In this document: piece after piece, positions 1 to 8,311 of the stretch
Layout of the letters: each line of letters begins with the position of its first letter
How positions within the stretch are numbered: the stretch's first letter is position 1
Source: Treponema sp.
Lineage (GTDB): Bacteria; Spirochaetota; Spirochaetia; Treponematales; Treponemataceae
DNA length: 64,000 nucleotides
Direction: 5' to 3'
NCBI GenBank assembly: GCA_017962415.1
Contig: JAGCVK010000042.1
Span: forward strand, 35,197 to 99,196
Translations under genes and position numbers: made by a program
The notes under the pieces: model-generated
What the model saw: the letters and a program-made list of their open reading frames with translations, nothing else
The model's database searches: none
What the model was told of the DNA's origin: nothing

Positions 1-1660
1 TAAAGTTTGCATATGGTACAGTAAGTGAAAAATTATACTCATTCGATGCATTAGGATTTGTTAATGGGCCTATTGATGCCCAAGCTGATTCATCGCCATA
101 TTTGATATAAACAGTTGGATTACCTTCTACTAATTTAGTTACACCAGAAATTTCAAGATTTTCATTTTTCTTTTTGTAAATTGTAACTTCTGAAGGTCTT
201 ATATCCTTTAATGTAGGCGCAGACGATGAAGAAAATAAATAAAAACCATAACCATTACCAGAAGCTATAACATCTTGGTTATTTTCATCTTTTCCATCTA
301 CACCTATAAGATACATATTTTCTACTACCAATCCGCCTGAACTGCTTTGTACATTTACAGTTATTTGATAGTTAGAGCCTATTTTCTTTTTTTCTTTTAC
401 ACTTGGATATATCTTACCACCTACCACCTCATAAATTTGAGTTGCAGAATTATAAACACATTTTTGAAAATATACTCTCAATGGATTAGTATCTGTATCC
501 TCTATTGGAGATTTATCAAGACCCACACTAACCTGAATCGTGATATCCGAATCATTGGTTATTAAATATTCTGTATTATCCGAATTAACATTAGGATTTA
601 GACAATCTTCTCCAGTTTTAAGATGAGGCTTTCCTGAAACCGAAAATTCAGGATTATTTCTAGGATAAAGAACAAATGAACCAAAATTCGTTTTATACTG
701 TTCGTCTTCCAGTATTGATTTAATCTCATCAGCAGAACGGCCTGAACTACTAGCGGCCAATGAACCATTTAATATGTGATATAAATCTGTTACTTTTGTA
801 TTATTTAAAAGAATCTTTGAAATCTTGTCATATATATAATATGTAGATGTAGAATTACCCTCTGCAATTACAGAACCATCATCTAAATAAGAAGCCGCAC
901 TATCATAAGCTGTAATTGTACACCATAACTGCTTTTCATACAGATTATTTATATCTATTTCCTGATTAGGACTATAAATTGCTTTATAATCGTCTTCACC
1001 AAATTTTGCAACATCAAGAGAAAATGAAGGTGGTACATTACTAAGAGTAATTTTATGAGGTGTATCAGATTTATCTTCAGTTGCATAGATTTCTATATCA
1101 ATATGGTCAATATTGTTATCATCTGAACTAAGACCTTCCAATGTTAAAAGACGTCCAAAAGTATCAGCATCGCTTAAACTAACAGTTGTGGCATTTGGAT
1201 TATCATAATTATATCCAGTTCCCGGACGTTGCAAAATCACAACTGGAGGGGTATTGTCTATTTTATAAGTTGTACTTGCGACAGTCTTTCTGCCAAGAGA
1301 ATCTTTTACAGTTACAATTGCCTGGAATTCGCCGTCAATCATATCTGTTGATTTTGCGGGGACTATAATAGTATAAGTTCCGGCACCGCGATCTTTTGGA
1401 TTTTCGCTTAATTCGCCTTCAAATGTATAGGTAGGACCAGTTCCGTCTGTGCGGGATAGAACTGCGGAAATACCTGCAAGATTTCCGTCATCAGAATAAG
1501 TTCCAGTAATAGCAAAATCATCTCTAATTATAGAACCAACAGGTGGGTTTTTAATCGTAAGCGCAGGAGGCTCGGTATCAACGGAAGCGCCTAGACCGAT
1601 TTCACAGGAAATAGTTAAGAGAATAATAATAGATAATAAAGAACAAAGCAGCTTCTTCAT
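1..1660 (-). CDS. Ig-like repeat lipoprotein, C-terminus outside the window
   Basis: About 553 codons are visible and the frame runs off the left edge without a stop. The product begins MKKLLCSLLSIIILLTISC, a lipoprotein signal with a Cys at residue 19, so it should be lipid-anchored in the envelope. The start is supported by an AGGGG element about 6 bases upstream. The mature part has repeated beta-rich segments such as IDNTPPVVIL and DTEPPALTI, the linker style of bacterial Ig-like (Big/cadherin-like) domains. The same style fills the 2015-residue protein at 8312-14359, so the two may be related. No catalytic motif is visible. Function unknown; adhesion or surface display is only an inference. 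Confidence 0.8.
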   Translation of the reverse strand, partial: MKKLLCSLLSIIILLTISCEIGLGASVDTEPPALTIKNPPVGSIIRDDFAITGTYSDDGNLAGISAVLSRTDGTGPTYTFEGELSENPKDRGAGTYTIIVPAKSTDMIDGEFQAIVTVKDSLGRKTVASTTYKIDNTPPVVILQRPGTGYNYDNPNATTVSLSDADTFGRLLTLEGLSSDDNNIDHIDIEIYATEDKSDTPHKITLSNVPPSFSLDVAKFGEDDYKAIYSPNQEIDINNLYEKQLWCTITAYDSAASYLDDGSVIAEGNSTSTYYIYDKISKILLNNTKVTDLYHILNGSLAASSSGRSADEIKSILEDEQYKTNFGSFVLYPRNNPEFSVSGKPHLKTGEDCLNPNVNSDNTEYLITNDSDITIQVSVGLDKSPIEDTDTNPLRVYFQKCVYNSATQIYEVVGGKIYPSVKEKKKIGSNYQITVNVQSSSGGLVVENMYLIGVDGKDENNQDVIASGNGYGFYLFSSSSAPTLKDIRPSEVTIYKKKNENLEISGVTKLVEGNPTVYIKYGDESAWASIGPLTNPNASNEYNFSLTVPYANF

Positions 1661-1920
1661 AAATGCACCCCTAATTAGATTTAGGTCTCTCCTCGAAGAA
1701 TACTTTTAATTATTTATTACTTTATTCTATATACTATTATATATTACTTATTTATCGGCAGACTCCACTATTTTCTGTAATTTACACTTTATTTCTAACA
1801 TTTAAGATACAATCTTTCTAGCCATAAGTCAAATTTTTTGTGGAGCTAAGGCTTTTTAGAAAAATCCGCAGTTTGTTTTTAAAGTTTTTACAGGTACCTT
1901 TAAGGTTTCTACTTGTAAAC
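1661..1920. other. Intergenic region between mnmE and the Ig lipoprotein
   Basis: About 260 AT-rich bases between the mnmE stop and the lipoprotein start. On the minus strand there is a TATAAT-like sequence near 1735-1745 that could serve the lipoprotein gene, but no convincing -35 partner. No RNA gene or strong terminator was seen. Confidence 0.4.
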
Positions 1921-3360
1921 CTACTTTCCCACGCAGAAATTTGCGAAAATGCTGCCTAGAACGTCGTCTGGAGTTACGTCGCCGGTTACTTCGCCTAAGG
2001 AATCGAGCGCGTCTTCAAGGTCTTGCACAACTGCGTCTAAAGTGTAGTTGTCGTCGGCACTAATAAGAGCATGTTTTACACTTTCAAGTGCAGCAGAAAC
2101 AGCTTCTTTTTGGCGGGCAGAACCCAAGCCAGCTTGAGTGCGTTCCGTTGCAATTCCGGCAGTAAGAATGTCTGAAATTTTAGCAAAAAGCTCAGAAAGG
2201 CCAACACCGGTTTTAGAAGAAATTTTTATTATAGGAGGGGAAAGCCTTCCCCTGGCTCGCACTTCGTTGCTCACCACCCCTTCTAGCGGGGACACCCCGC
2301 AACACCCCGTATTTTCCGAACACTTATCGAGTTTAGTGCACACAATAATCAAAGGTTCGTTGCAATTTTCAATAAAATCGCGGTCTTCGTCGTTCATTCC
2401 GCTTTGCGAATCAACCAAATACAAAACTACGTCTGCGTCGTTCACAAGATTGCGGCTAATTTCCACGCCCTGCGCTTCAATAATATCACTAGTTTCGCGC
2501 AAGCCCGCAGTATCAAAAAGACGAACAGGAATGCCATTTATGCTTGCCCAGCTTTCCAGCCAGTCGCGAGTGGTTCCTTCAATATCACTTACAATTGCGC
2601 GCTCTTCTTTTAAAATTGCATTAAACAACGAAGATTTTCCGGCATTCGTGCGGCCAGCCAAAACTACGCGCGCACCGTCCTGGTACAATTTTTCGCCGCG
2701 CCATGAGTCTGCTAAAGATTGTAAGCGGCTCGCCGCCGTTTCTATGTCCTGGCGGTCGAAAGAGTCGGCGATTGTTTCTTCATCTTCCGGATATTCAATT
2801 TCCACCTCGATAGCGGCGAGCGTATCCACAATTAATTTTTTAATTGAGTCGATTTCTTCAAAAAGGCTGCCGGCAAGGCGGCCAGCTGCATGAGAGCGCG
2901 AAGTGTCTGTGTGCGAATCAATAATTTCTTTTACCGCTTCGGCTTTTGTTAAATCAGTTTTGCCATTAATAAACGCGCGGAACGTGTACTCTCCGCGATT
3001 CGCCTGCCTAAAACCTATTTTAAGCATAAGATTTTGAATGGCCGTTACAACCGCAGGGCCACCGTGGCAAAAAATTTCTACCATATCTTCGCCAGTAAAA
3101 CTTTTGGGAGCGCGGTAAACGGCAAGCATTACTTCATCAATTTTTGCGGCTGGCTGTGCTGCATTTGTAACATCTAAAATCCACCCATAAACCAACGTGT
3201 TGCCAGCCGCCTTAAGCAGCGCTTGTGGCCTTGAAAAGGCCTTGCTCACAAGTTCAAGGCAACCTTTGCCCGAAACGCGCACAATTCCTAAGGCGGCTGG
3301 CGCTAACGCTGTTGCAATAGAACTAATTGGTTCTTCTGGAGTGTACTGATTTAGAGTCAT
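1921..3360 (-). CDS. mnmE: tRNA modification GTPase MnmE
   Basis: MnmE works with MnmG to add a carboxymethylaminomethyl (or related) group to U34 of certain tRNAs. The 479-residue product has the N-terminal folate-binding region (VYRAPKSFTGEDMVEIFCHGG), a Ras-like G domain (P-loop GRTNAGKSS at 236-244, EGTTRD at 261-266, DTAGLRE at 283-289) and the C-terminal FCVGK with its conserved Cys. G4 reads TKLD at 342-345 rather than NKxD. Residues about 352-376, between G4 and the G5 region, look like an extra segment encoded by GC-rich palindromic DNA (see findings). Its ATG overlaps the stop of the upstream DUF4015 gene as ATGA, indicating translational coupling. Identification is firm. Confidence 0.97.
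   Translation of the reverse strand: MTLNQYTPEEPISSIATALAPAALGIVRVSGKGCLELVSKAFSRPQALLKAAGNTLVYGWILDVTNAAQPAAKIDEVMLAVYRAPKSFTGEDMVEIFCHGGPAVVTAIQNLMLKIGFRQANRGEYTFRAFINGKTDLTKAEAVKEIIDSHTDTSRSHAAGRLAGSLFEEIDSIKKLIVDTLAAIEVEIEYPEDEETIADSFDRQDIETAASRLQSLADSWRGEKLYQDGARVVLAGRTNAGKSSLFNAILKEERAIVSDIEGTTRDWLESWASINGIPVRLFDTAGLRETSDIIEAQGVEISRNLVNDADVVLYLVDSQSGMNDEDRDFIENCNEPLIIVCTKLDKCSENTGCCGVSPLEGVVSNEVRARGRLSPPIIKISSKTGVGLSELFAKISDILTAGIATERTQAGLGSARQKEAVSAALESVKHALISADDNYTLDAVVQDLEDALDSLGEVTGDVTPDDVLGSIFANFCVGK
2233..2307. repeat. GC-rich palindromic insert inside mnmE
   Basis: This stretch contains GGGGAA-agcc-TTCCCC and GCGGGG-aca-CCCCGC hairpins and the phrase CGCACTTCGTTGCTCACC. A close relative of that phrase (CGCACTTCGCTAACGCTCACC with a small indel) occurs in the intergenic GC-rich repeat near 63911. 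It is translated in frame as about 25 residues between GTPase motifs G4 and G5. Interpreted as a relic of the intergenic repeat family. Confidence 0.6.
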
Positions 3361-5687
3361 GGCAATACCTTTAAAAAGGGCCGAAAACTTGCTTTTTCTT
3401 CTTGTGTTGGAAATAGTATGCTGTCCAACACGGAAACATCTGCATCTATATAAGGAGGTTTTACTGCATCTCCAATTGCAGGCTTTCTAAAATCTTTGTT
3501 GGCTTCTTGCGAAGTTCCAATAAAAGCATCGGTCTCTTTTATATCAGGTGGAGTTTTACCATATTCTCCAGAATTATTCCAGCACATATAACCGCGATTC
3601 AACGAATCTCTAACTCCAAAAAACTGCTTTTTTATGTAATCTGAATCATAATAAAGATTATCATAACTTACATTGAGCTTAAAAGACTGAACCCAAGGCC
3701 TAATTATTGCACGATTTCGGCAAAGCACGGTATTTCTGAAAGAACCATAATAATAAATTCTGTAAGTGCGGTCTGCAACCGGCGCATAATTCAAAAAAGA
3801 CTGCTCAAAGTGGCTTGGATAAAACATTGGCCCAATTACATCAACGTATTCTGCAAGCATTTCTGCGTCCTGGCCAGTTCGTGTTCCGCTTCTGTACCAG
3901 CCGTTTGCGCCATAAATATCTATTCCAAGCGGCGCTTTTATGTTTTCTCTTGCATAAGACAAAAATGAAATTAAAGCTGATTCTTTGTCCATTCCTTTAT
4001 CTTGCCAGCGATACTGCGCATTATAAAGATTCAAGCCGTCTGTTGGAAAACGAATATAATCAAACTGTATTTCATCAAAGCCGCGCGAAATCAGCTCTTT
4101 TGCAATTGCAACATTGTATTCCCAAACTTCTTCTGAATAGGGATCAACCCAATCTTCGTCATAATATTTTGTTTCTTTGCCTGTTGCTTTTCCTTCTTCA
4201 TCAACTATATCTTCATAACTTCTAATTCCAAGCCAGGCTTTGTTTAATTTTTTGTCCCAAACGGCATATTTTCCATTTTGATATTTTGCAAGCGAACGGT
4301 CTTTAAAAGTTACAATGCGAGCAACAAGATATATATTTTCCTTTTTAAAATCCTGTATAAATTTATCTAAATCTTTTATTGCATAGCGCGAAGTAGAAGC
4401 TTTTTGCAAAACAAGCGGGTCGTGCGAATCGTAACGGAGCAAACCGTAATCATCTTTCATATCAATTACGATTGAATTCATATTGCGCTCTTTTACAACC
4501 TTTTTGAATTTTTCAACGCCTGTATCAAAGCTGCATTGATATGCCGAAGCGTAAATGCTTTTGCGTCCGTTTGCAATTTCTGCATAAGGAGAATTTACAG
4601 TTCCCGGATACAGCAGCCAAAGTTCATTTAGCAAAATTCCGCGCGCAAAACCGCTTCGCGATTGTGGAATCCAAGCGGTGTTTATCATTCCCGGAACGCA
4701 AGAAAAAGCATTTTGCCAGTCTTTTTCCTGGCTTGGAGTTCCAGGACTTTCCAGCGAATCTAAATCTATTGCGCCAAAACCTTCGAGTTTTGTGTACAAT
4801 AAAACATTATCAATTGTTGTAAGCCCGTCTGTTACATCTGCGGGCTCTGAGCCTGTATAAATAAGCTCGCCTTTCTTTTCCTGCCAGTTTAATTTATAGA
4901 TTCTAGGAATATAAGTTTGCGAAATATAAAGTTCTGTGTAAACTGAACCGTTGGCATTTGTACGAACAACCGGCAAAATGTCTGCAATTTCGTCTGGCAT
5001 TGTGAGCGAAGGCATTTTTTCAAAACCTGCATCAACATCGTTCCAGCCGGCAGCAACTTTGTCTGGGTAAACCCACGAAAGCCCAAAAATTGGGTGCGCC
5101 ATAAAAACAACAGATTTTTCTTCAAATGTAGCAACTGCAACTGCTTTTACGCCCGGCGAATTTTTGCTCATTGAGCCAAGATTCTGCCAATGAAGCCCAG
5201 CGTCGCAAGAATAATAAACGCTGTCTTTTGTTGCTGTTACAATTTCGCTGTTATTAAGCGGATTCACACAAATATCTTTTAATTCCTGAATTTGAAGTTC
5301 AAGGCTTTTTTTACCGTCTTTAAATTTTTTGATTGTCAAAAACGGAAGCCCAGTGTCGCGTTCTTCAAAAGTCTTTAAATCATAAGTTATAAAAACACCT
5401 TTTTGGGTGCGCATAAGCCAGGCCTGGCGCACAATTCCGCCAGCATCTGGAATTGAAACGCTCAAAAGCTGGTCTACACGGCCTTCTGTCCAAAGTGGAA
5501 TTGCAGAATTTCTATTAGTTACTCTAAAAAGTCCATTATCTGAACCAACAAGAAAAATTTCCTGCTCAGAATTTATTGTCTGCGCATTTACAGGTGATTT
5601 TTCTGGAAGCCGATACAAAGGCTTCACTTCATCTGCGAAAGCAAAAACTGTTAAAAAAAAGGAGAGTACAAAAATTGATTTTTTCAT
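3357..5687 (-). CDS. Secreted DUF4015 putative glycoside hydrolase
   Basis: Start chosen at ATG 5687 because MKKSIFVLSFFLTVFAFA is a clean signal peptide and AGAGAG lies just upstream; an in-frame start 21 codons earlier would bury it. The mature protein (about 755 residues) has an N-terminal half with beta-propeller-like strands (repeated SDNGLF- and YYSCDAGLHW-type segments). The C-terminal half resembles the DUF4015 TIM-barrel family, with GFDEIQFDYIRFPTDG and VIGPMFYPSHF, motifs typical of glycosidase-like barrels. It is likely periplasmic or surface-exposed; the substrate is unknown. It is coupled to mnmE by a 4-base overlap and follows the HD-GYP-like gene after 81 bases, so it is probably part of the same transcript. 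The family assignment is from recall of motifs. Confidence 0.8.
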   Translation of the reverse strand: MKKSIFVLSFFLTVFAFADEVKPLYRLPEKSPVNAQTINSEQEIFLVGSDNGLFRVTNRNSAIPLWTEGRVDQLLSVSIPDAGGIVRQAWLMRTQKGVFITYDLKTFEERDTGLPFLTIKKFKDGKKSLELQIQELKDICVNPLNNSEIVTATKDSVYYSCDAGLHWQNLGSMSKNSPGVKAVAVATFEEKSVVFMAHPIFGLSWVYPDKVAAGWNDVDAGFEKMPSLTMPDEIADILPVVRTNANGSVYTELYISQTYIPRIYKLNWQEKKGELIYTGSEPADVTDGLTTIDNVLLYTKLEGFGAIDLDSLESPGTPSQEKDWQNAFSCVPGMINTAWIPQSRSGFARGILLNELWLLYPGTVNSPYAEIANGRKSIYASAYQCSFDTGVEKFKKVVKERNMNSIVIDMKDDYGLLRYDSHDPLVLQKASTSRYAIKDLDKFIQDFKKENIYLVARIVTFKDRSLAKYQNGKYAVWDKKLNKAWLGIRSYEDIVDEEGKATGKETKYYDEDWVDPYSEEVWEYNVAIAKELISRGFDEIQFDYIRFPTDGLNLYNAQYRWQDKGMDKESALISFLSYARENIKAPLGIDIYGANGWYRSGTRTGQDAEMLAEYVDVIGPMFYPSHFEQSFLNYAPVADRTYRIYYYGSFRNTVLCRNRAIIRPWVQSFKLNVSYDNLYYDSDYIKKQFFGVRDSLNRGYMCWNNSGEYGKTPPDIKETDAFIGTSQEANKDFRKPAIGDAVKPPYIDADVSVLDSILFPTQEEKASFRPFLKVLP

Positions 5688-5768
5688 ACTCTCTTTATCG
5701 GTAAACTTAAGTAGAATATTTAGCAAGTTAAATTGCTTTATTAAGCGCAAAAATCGCTCAAAATCTGC

Positions 5769-7184
5769 TTAAACAATTTTGTCCAAAGCTTCTACAACGG
5801 CAACATCGTAAAGGCCAGGCTGATCTTTTAGCTTTGAAACTGCAGTTTCTTTGTCCATTGCTTCGCGGTAAGAACGCTTGCTCGAAAGCGAAACATAACT
5901 TTCTGCAACACGAATAAGGCGCGCAACCTGCGGAATTTCTTCGCCCTTAAGCCCATTTGGATAGCCTGTTCCGTCAATATTTTCGTGATGTTTTGTAGCT
6001 GCATCTTCAAAAACGCTCCAATATTTTTTTGGAACAAAATCAAGATGTTTTTCTGCAAGATTTACATGCTCTTTCATTGCCTGTTTTTCTTCATCTGTAA
6101 GCTGAGTTGCAGTAAGTAAATCCGGGTCAATTGCAAGGAATCCTGCGTCGTAAATCATTGCCGCACAGAAATTGAGCATTGCCATTCCCTGCGGAAGTCC
6201 AAGTTTGATTGAAAGTTTATAAACAAGCTCGCTTACGTTCTTTGAGTTATTTTTTCGGCCAGTTGCATAATCAATTTGCTGGCCAATTTCTTCGCATTTT
6301 ACGGCAAGCTGTTTTAGTTCTTCTTCATCATCTTCTGAAAAAGTAACATCTGGCAAAGCGGCTGCCGGCGCCCAAGTAGAAGCGCCTGCAATTCTAAGCG
6401 ACGGATTTCCGCTGTACAAATCTGTAATTCCGCCAAGCATAAGGCGATTTGTTTGACTTTGGTTTGCCGCAAGCATTTTAAAGGCCTGCACATATTGTTC
6501 CTGCTGAATTTGCTGTGCTTTAGAAGCCTTTTTGATAATCACCATAATCAAAAGAACAAGTATTACAATTATGAGCGCAATCCCAATTATAGAAAAAGCA
6601 ATTACTTTTGTAGAACGCTTTGTTTCGGTTGCAGAAGTTGCAAATGCATCGCTCATACCTTTAAGCGCTTCTTTTACATCTTGCTGGCCTTGTGCCTGCT
6701 GGCGAATTGCTTCGGCCTGCTCTTTCATTGCCTGCGTTTGAGTTTCAAAGCGTTCCTGCTCAACTTTGCGCTGAGCGGCAACATCGGCTTTTTCGGCAGC
6801 CTTCTCTTTGTTTTGCTGGTCTTGCTCTATTTGGCGAATAAGTTTTTTGATTGTATTGTTTTCAATATTCGGATACTTTTCGAGATTTGTTTTTATATCA
6901 ATCAGAGCCATATCATCATATTTTTTCTGAATGTTTTGAAGTTTAACTTTATAAACGGTTTGTGCAAAATACAAAACATCAGCTTTTGAAGCTTCATCTT
7001 TTGCAACCGCAAGAGCCTGATTCACATACTTATAAGCATCTTCTATATTATCTTCTTCAAAGGCCTCATTTGCTTTGTCCAAGAATCGTTTCGTAAGATC
7101 CGTATTGCTTGCTGCAAATAAACTTGCTGTAAAGAAAATCAAACAAGATGCAATGATGATTCTTTTTAACTTACCTAATAACAT
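5769..7184 (-). CDS. Membrane protein with degenerate HD-GYP domain
   Basis: Start at ATG 7184 (MLLGKLKRIIIASC), which begins a signal-like segment and overlaps the upstream stop by 14 bases. Order of parts: signal or anchor, a helical TPR-like extracytoplasmic region, a Gln/Glu/Ala-rich coiled coil, a transmembrane helix (IGIALIIVILVLLIMVIIKK), then a cytoplasmic HD-GYP-like domain. HD-GYP proteins usually hydrolyse cyclic-di-GMP. Here HHENIDGTGYPNGLKGEEIP is well preserved, but the signature HD of the first metal motif reads YD (AAMIYDAGFLAID). The protein may be catalytically impaired and act as a sensor or scaffold. Neighbours are envelope proteins, so a link between periplasmic state and a cytoplasmic output is plausible but inferred. 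Confidence 0.8.
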   Translation of the reverse strand: MLLGKLKRIIIASCLIFFTASLFAASNTDLTKRFLDKANEAFEEDNIEDAYKYVNQALAVAKDEASKADVLYFAQTVYKVKLQNIQKKYDDMALIDIKTNLEKYPNIENNTIKKLIRQIEQDQQNKEKAAEKADVAAQRKVEQERFETQTQAMKEQAEAIRQQAQGQQDVKEALKGMSDAFATSATETKRSTKVIAFSIIGIALIIVILVLLIMVIIKKASKAQQIQQEQYVQAFKMLAANQSQTNRLMLGGITDLYSGNPSLRIAGASTWAPAAALPDVTFSEDDEEELKQLAVKCEEIGQQIDYATGRKNNSKNVSELVYKLSIKLGLPQGMAMLNFCAAMIYDAGFLAIDPDLLTATQLTDEEKQAMKEHVNLAEKHLDFVPKKYWSVFEDAATKHHENIDGTGYPNGLKGEEIPQVARLIRVAESYVSLSSKRSYREAMDKETAVSKLKDQPGLYDVAVVEALDKIV

Positions 7185-8295
7185 TTTCCACTCCAATTGC
7201 CAAAATAACGCTAGCTCTGTTTTCCATTCCTTCTGTTTTAAAGAAGAACTTATCGCGAACTCCAATATTGAAGTTCAGTTTTACTTTTTCCATTTCAGCA
7301 AACGGAATTTCAATATTCATTGAAGCTCCGCCCGCAAAGTTTATATCTTTTACGAACAAATGGCCTGCAAGCCAGTCTGCTCCTAAATCGATCTTTGCCT
7401 GACCAAGAGGAATTCGCTCCATCTTGATTCCAATAGTTGGAGAAAACAATTTTTCTACAACATATCCTGTATCAATTGCCGTTTTTGATTTTCCGGCAAG
7501 CAAAACGTCAAAACCAACTTTAAAGAACAAGTCTTTTGAAAGCTGTGGGAACGAAGTTTTTAAATCTAAATCAGCATCAACTACAAGCGGCACAAGTTTG
7601 TCTTCATCTGCAAAGCCCATAAATTGAACACCGCCAAAAACATCTGTTCCAATCACCATTTTGTTATCAAGCGTGTATTCATAACGATAATCCAAAGAAA
7701 CGCCATAATGGAACGAGCTAATGTCGCCCGGTTTATCGTAAAGATGTAAAACATCGGCAATTCCAAGTGCAATCTTCCAATTTGAACTTGTAAGTTTTGT
7801 TTCTTTTCCAGAAACGTAAACTGCGCCGCCCGTTGTTTTTTTAGCAGCAACGTACTCTTTTTCTACGTTTTCGCGCTGCTTTTCTTTTTCCATTTCAATT
7901 CGGGCAAGTTCCATTTGGCGCTGGCGTTCAAGTTCAGCTTCGTGTTTTCGCTGAATTTCATACGCCTCAGAAATAACGGAATACATTTCAACGGCTTCTT
8001 CGTTATCAAGATTATTTTCTATTACAACGAGAATTGCTTCCATTGCAAAATTGTAATCGTTATTTACAATTAAGCGCCTGATTTTCTTTTGAGTATAATT
8101 TTCTATCAAATAATAATATCTATCATTATTATTTTTTGATAGAAGTGCCGCCAGTTTCTTTTCATTTTTACTGCCAAAACAGTCATCAATCTGCTTGTAA
8201 ATCTCGCTTACATATTCTTCTAAAGCAAATAAACGTCCTGTGCAAAATGTGAAAATCAGTAAAGCAGTTATAACTCTAAACTTCCTTCTAAACAT
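7171..8295 (-). CDS. Exported coiled-coil / beta-barrel-like protein
   Basis: 374 residues with a signal peptide (MFRRKFRVITALLIFTFCTG...LFA), start backed by AAGGAG at a good distance. The first ~150 residues are helical and end in a charged Glu/Arg/Lys coiled coil (KHEAELERQRQMELARIEME). From about residue 150 on, alternating strands (YGVSLDYRYEY, MVIGTDVFGGVQFMG, AKIDLGADWLAGHLFV) resemble an outer-membrane beta-barrel or a large beta-sandwich. It lies 16 bases after the giant Ig protein and overlaps the HD-GYP-like gene, so the three are probably made together. No enzyme motif seen; function unknown. Confidence 0.75.
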   Translation of the reverse strand: MFRRKFRVITALLIFTFCTGRLFALEEYVSEIYKQIDDCFGSKNEKKLAALLSKNNNDRYYYLIENYTQKKIRRLIVNNDYNFAMEAILVVIENNLDNEEAVEMYSVISEAYEIQRKHEAELERQRQMELARIEMEKEKQRENVEKEYVAAKKTTGGAVYVSGKETKLTSSNWKIALGIADVLHLYDKPGDISSFHYGVSLDYRYEYTLDNKMVIGTDVFGGVQFMGFADEDKLVPLVVDADLDLKTSFPQLSKDLFFKVGFDVLLAGKSKTAIDTGYVVEKLFSPTIGIKMERIPLGQAKIDLGADWLAGHLFVKDINFAGGASMNIEIPFAEMEKVKLNFNIGVRDKFFFKTEGMENRASVILAIGVENVIR

Positions 8296-8311
8296 TAGAA
8301 CTCCTTTCCGC

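Noticed and set aside
347..565. 72-codon plus-strand frame within the first lipoprotein gene
   Set aside because: Antisense to a well-supported coding frame and lacks a ribosome site.
2138..2893. 251-codon plus-strand frame inside mnmE
   Set aside because: Shadow of the mnmE codons; no domain features.
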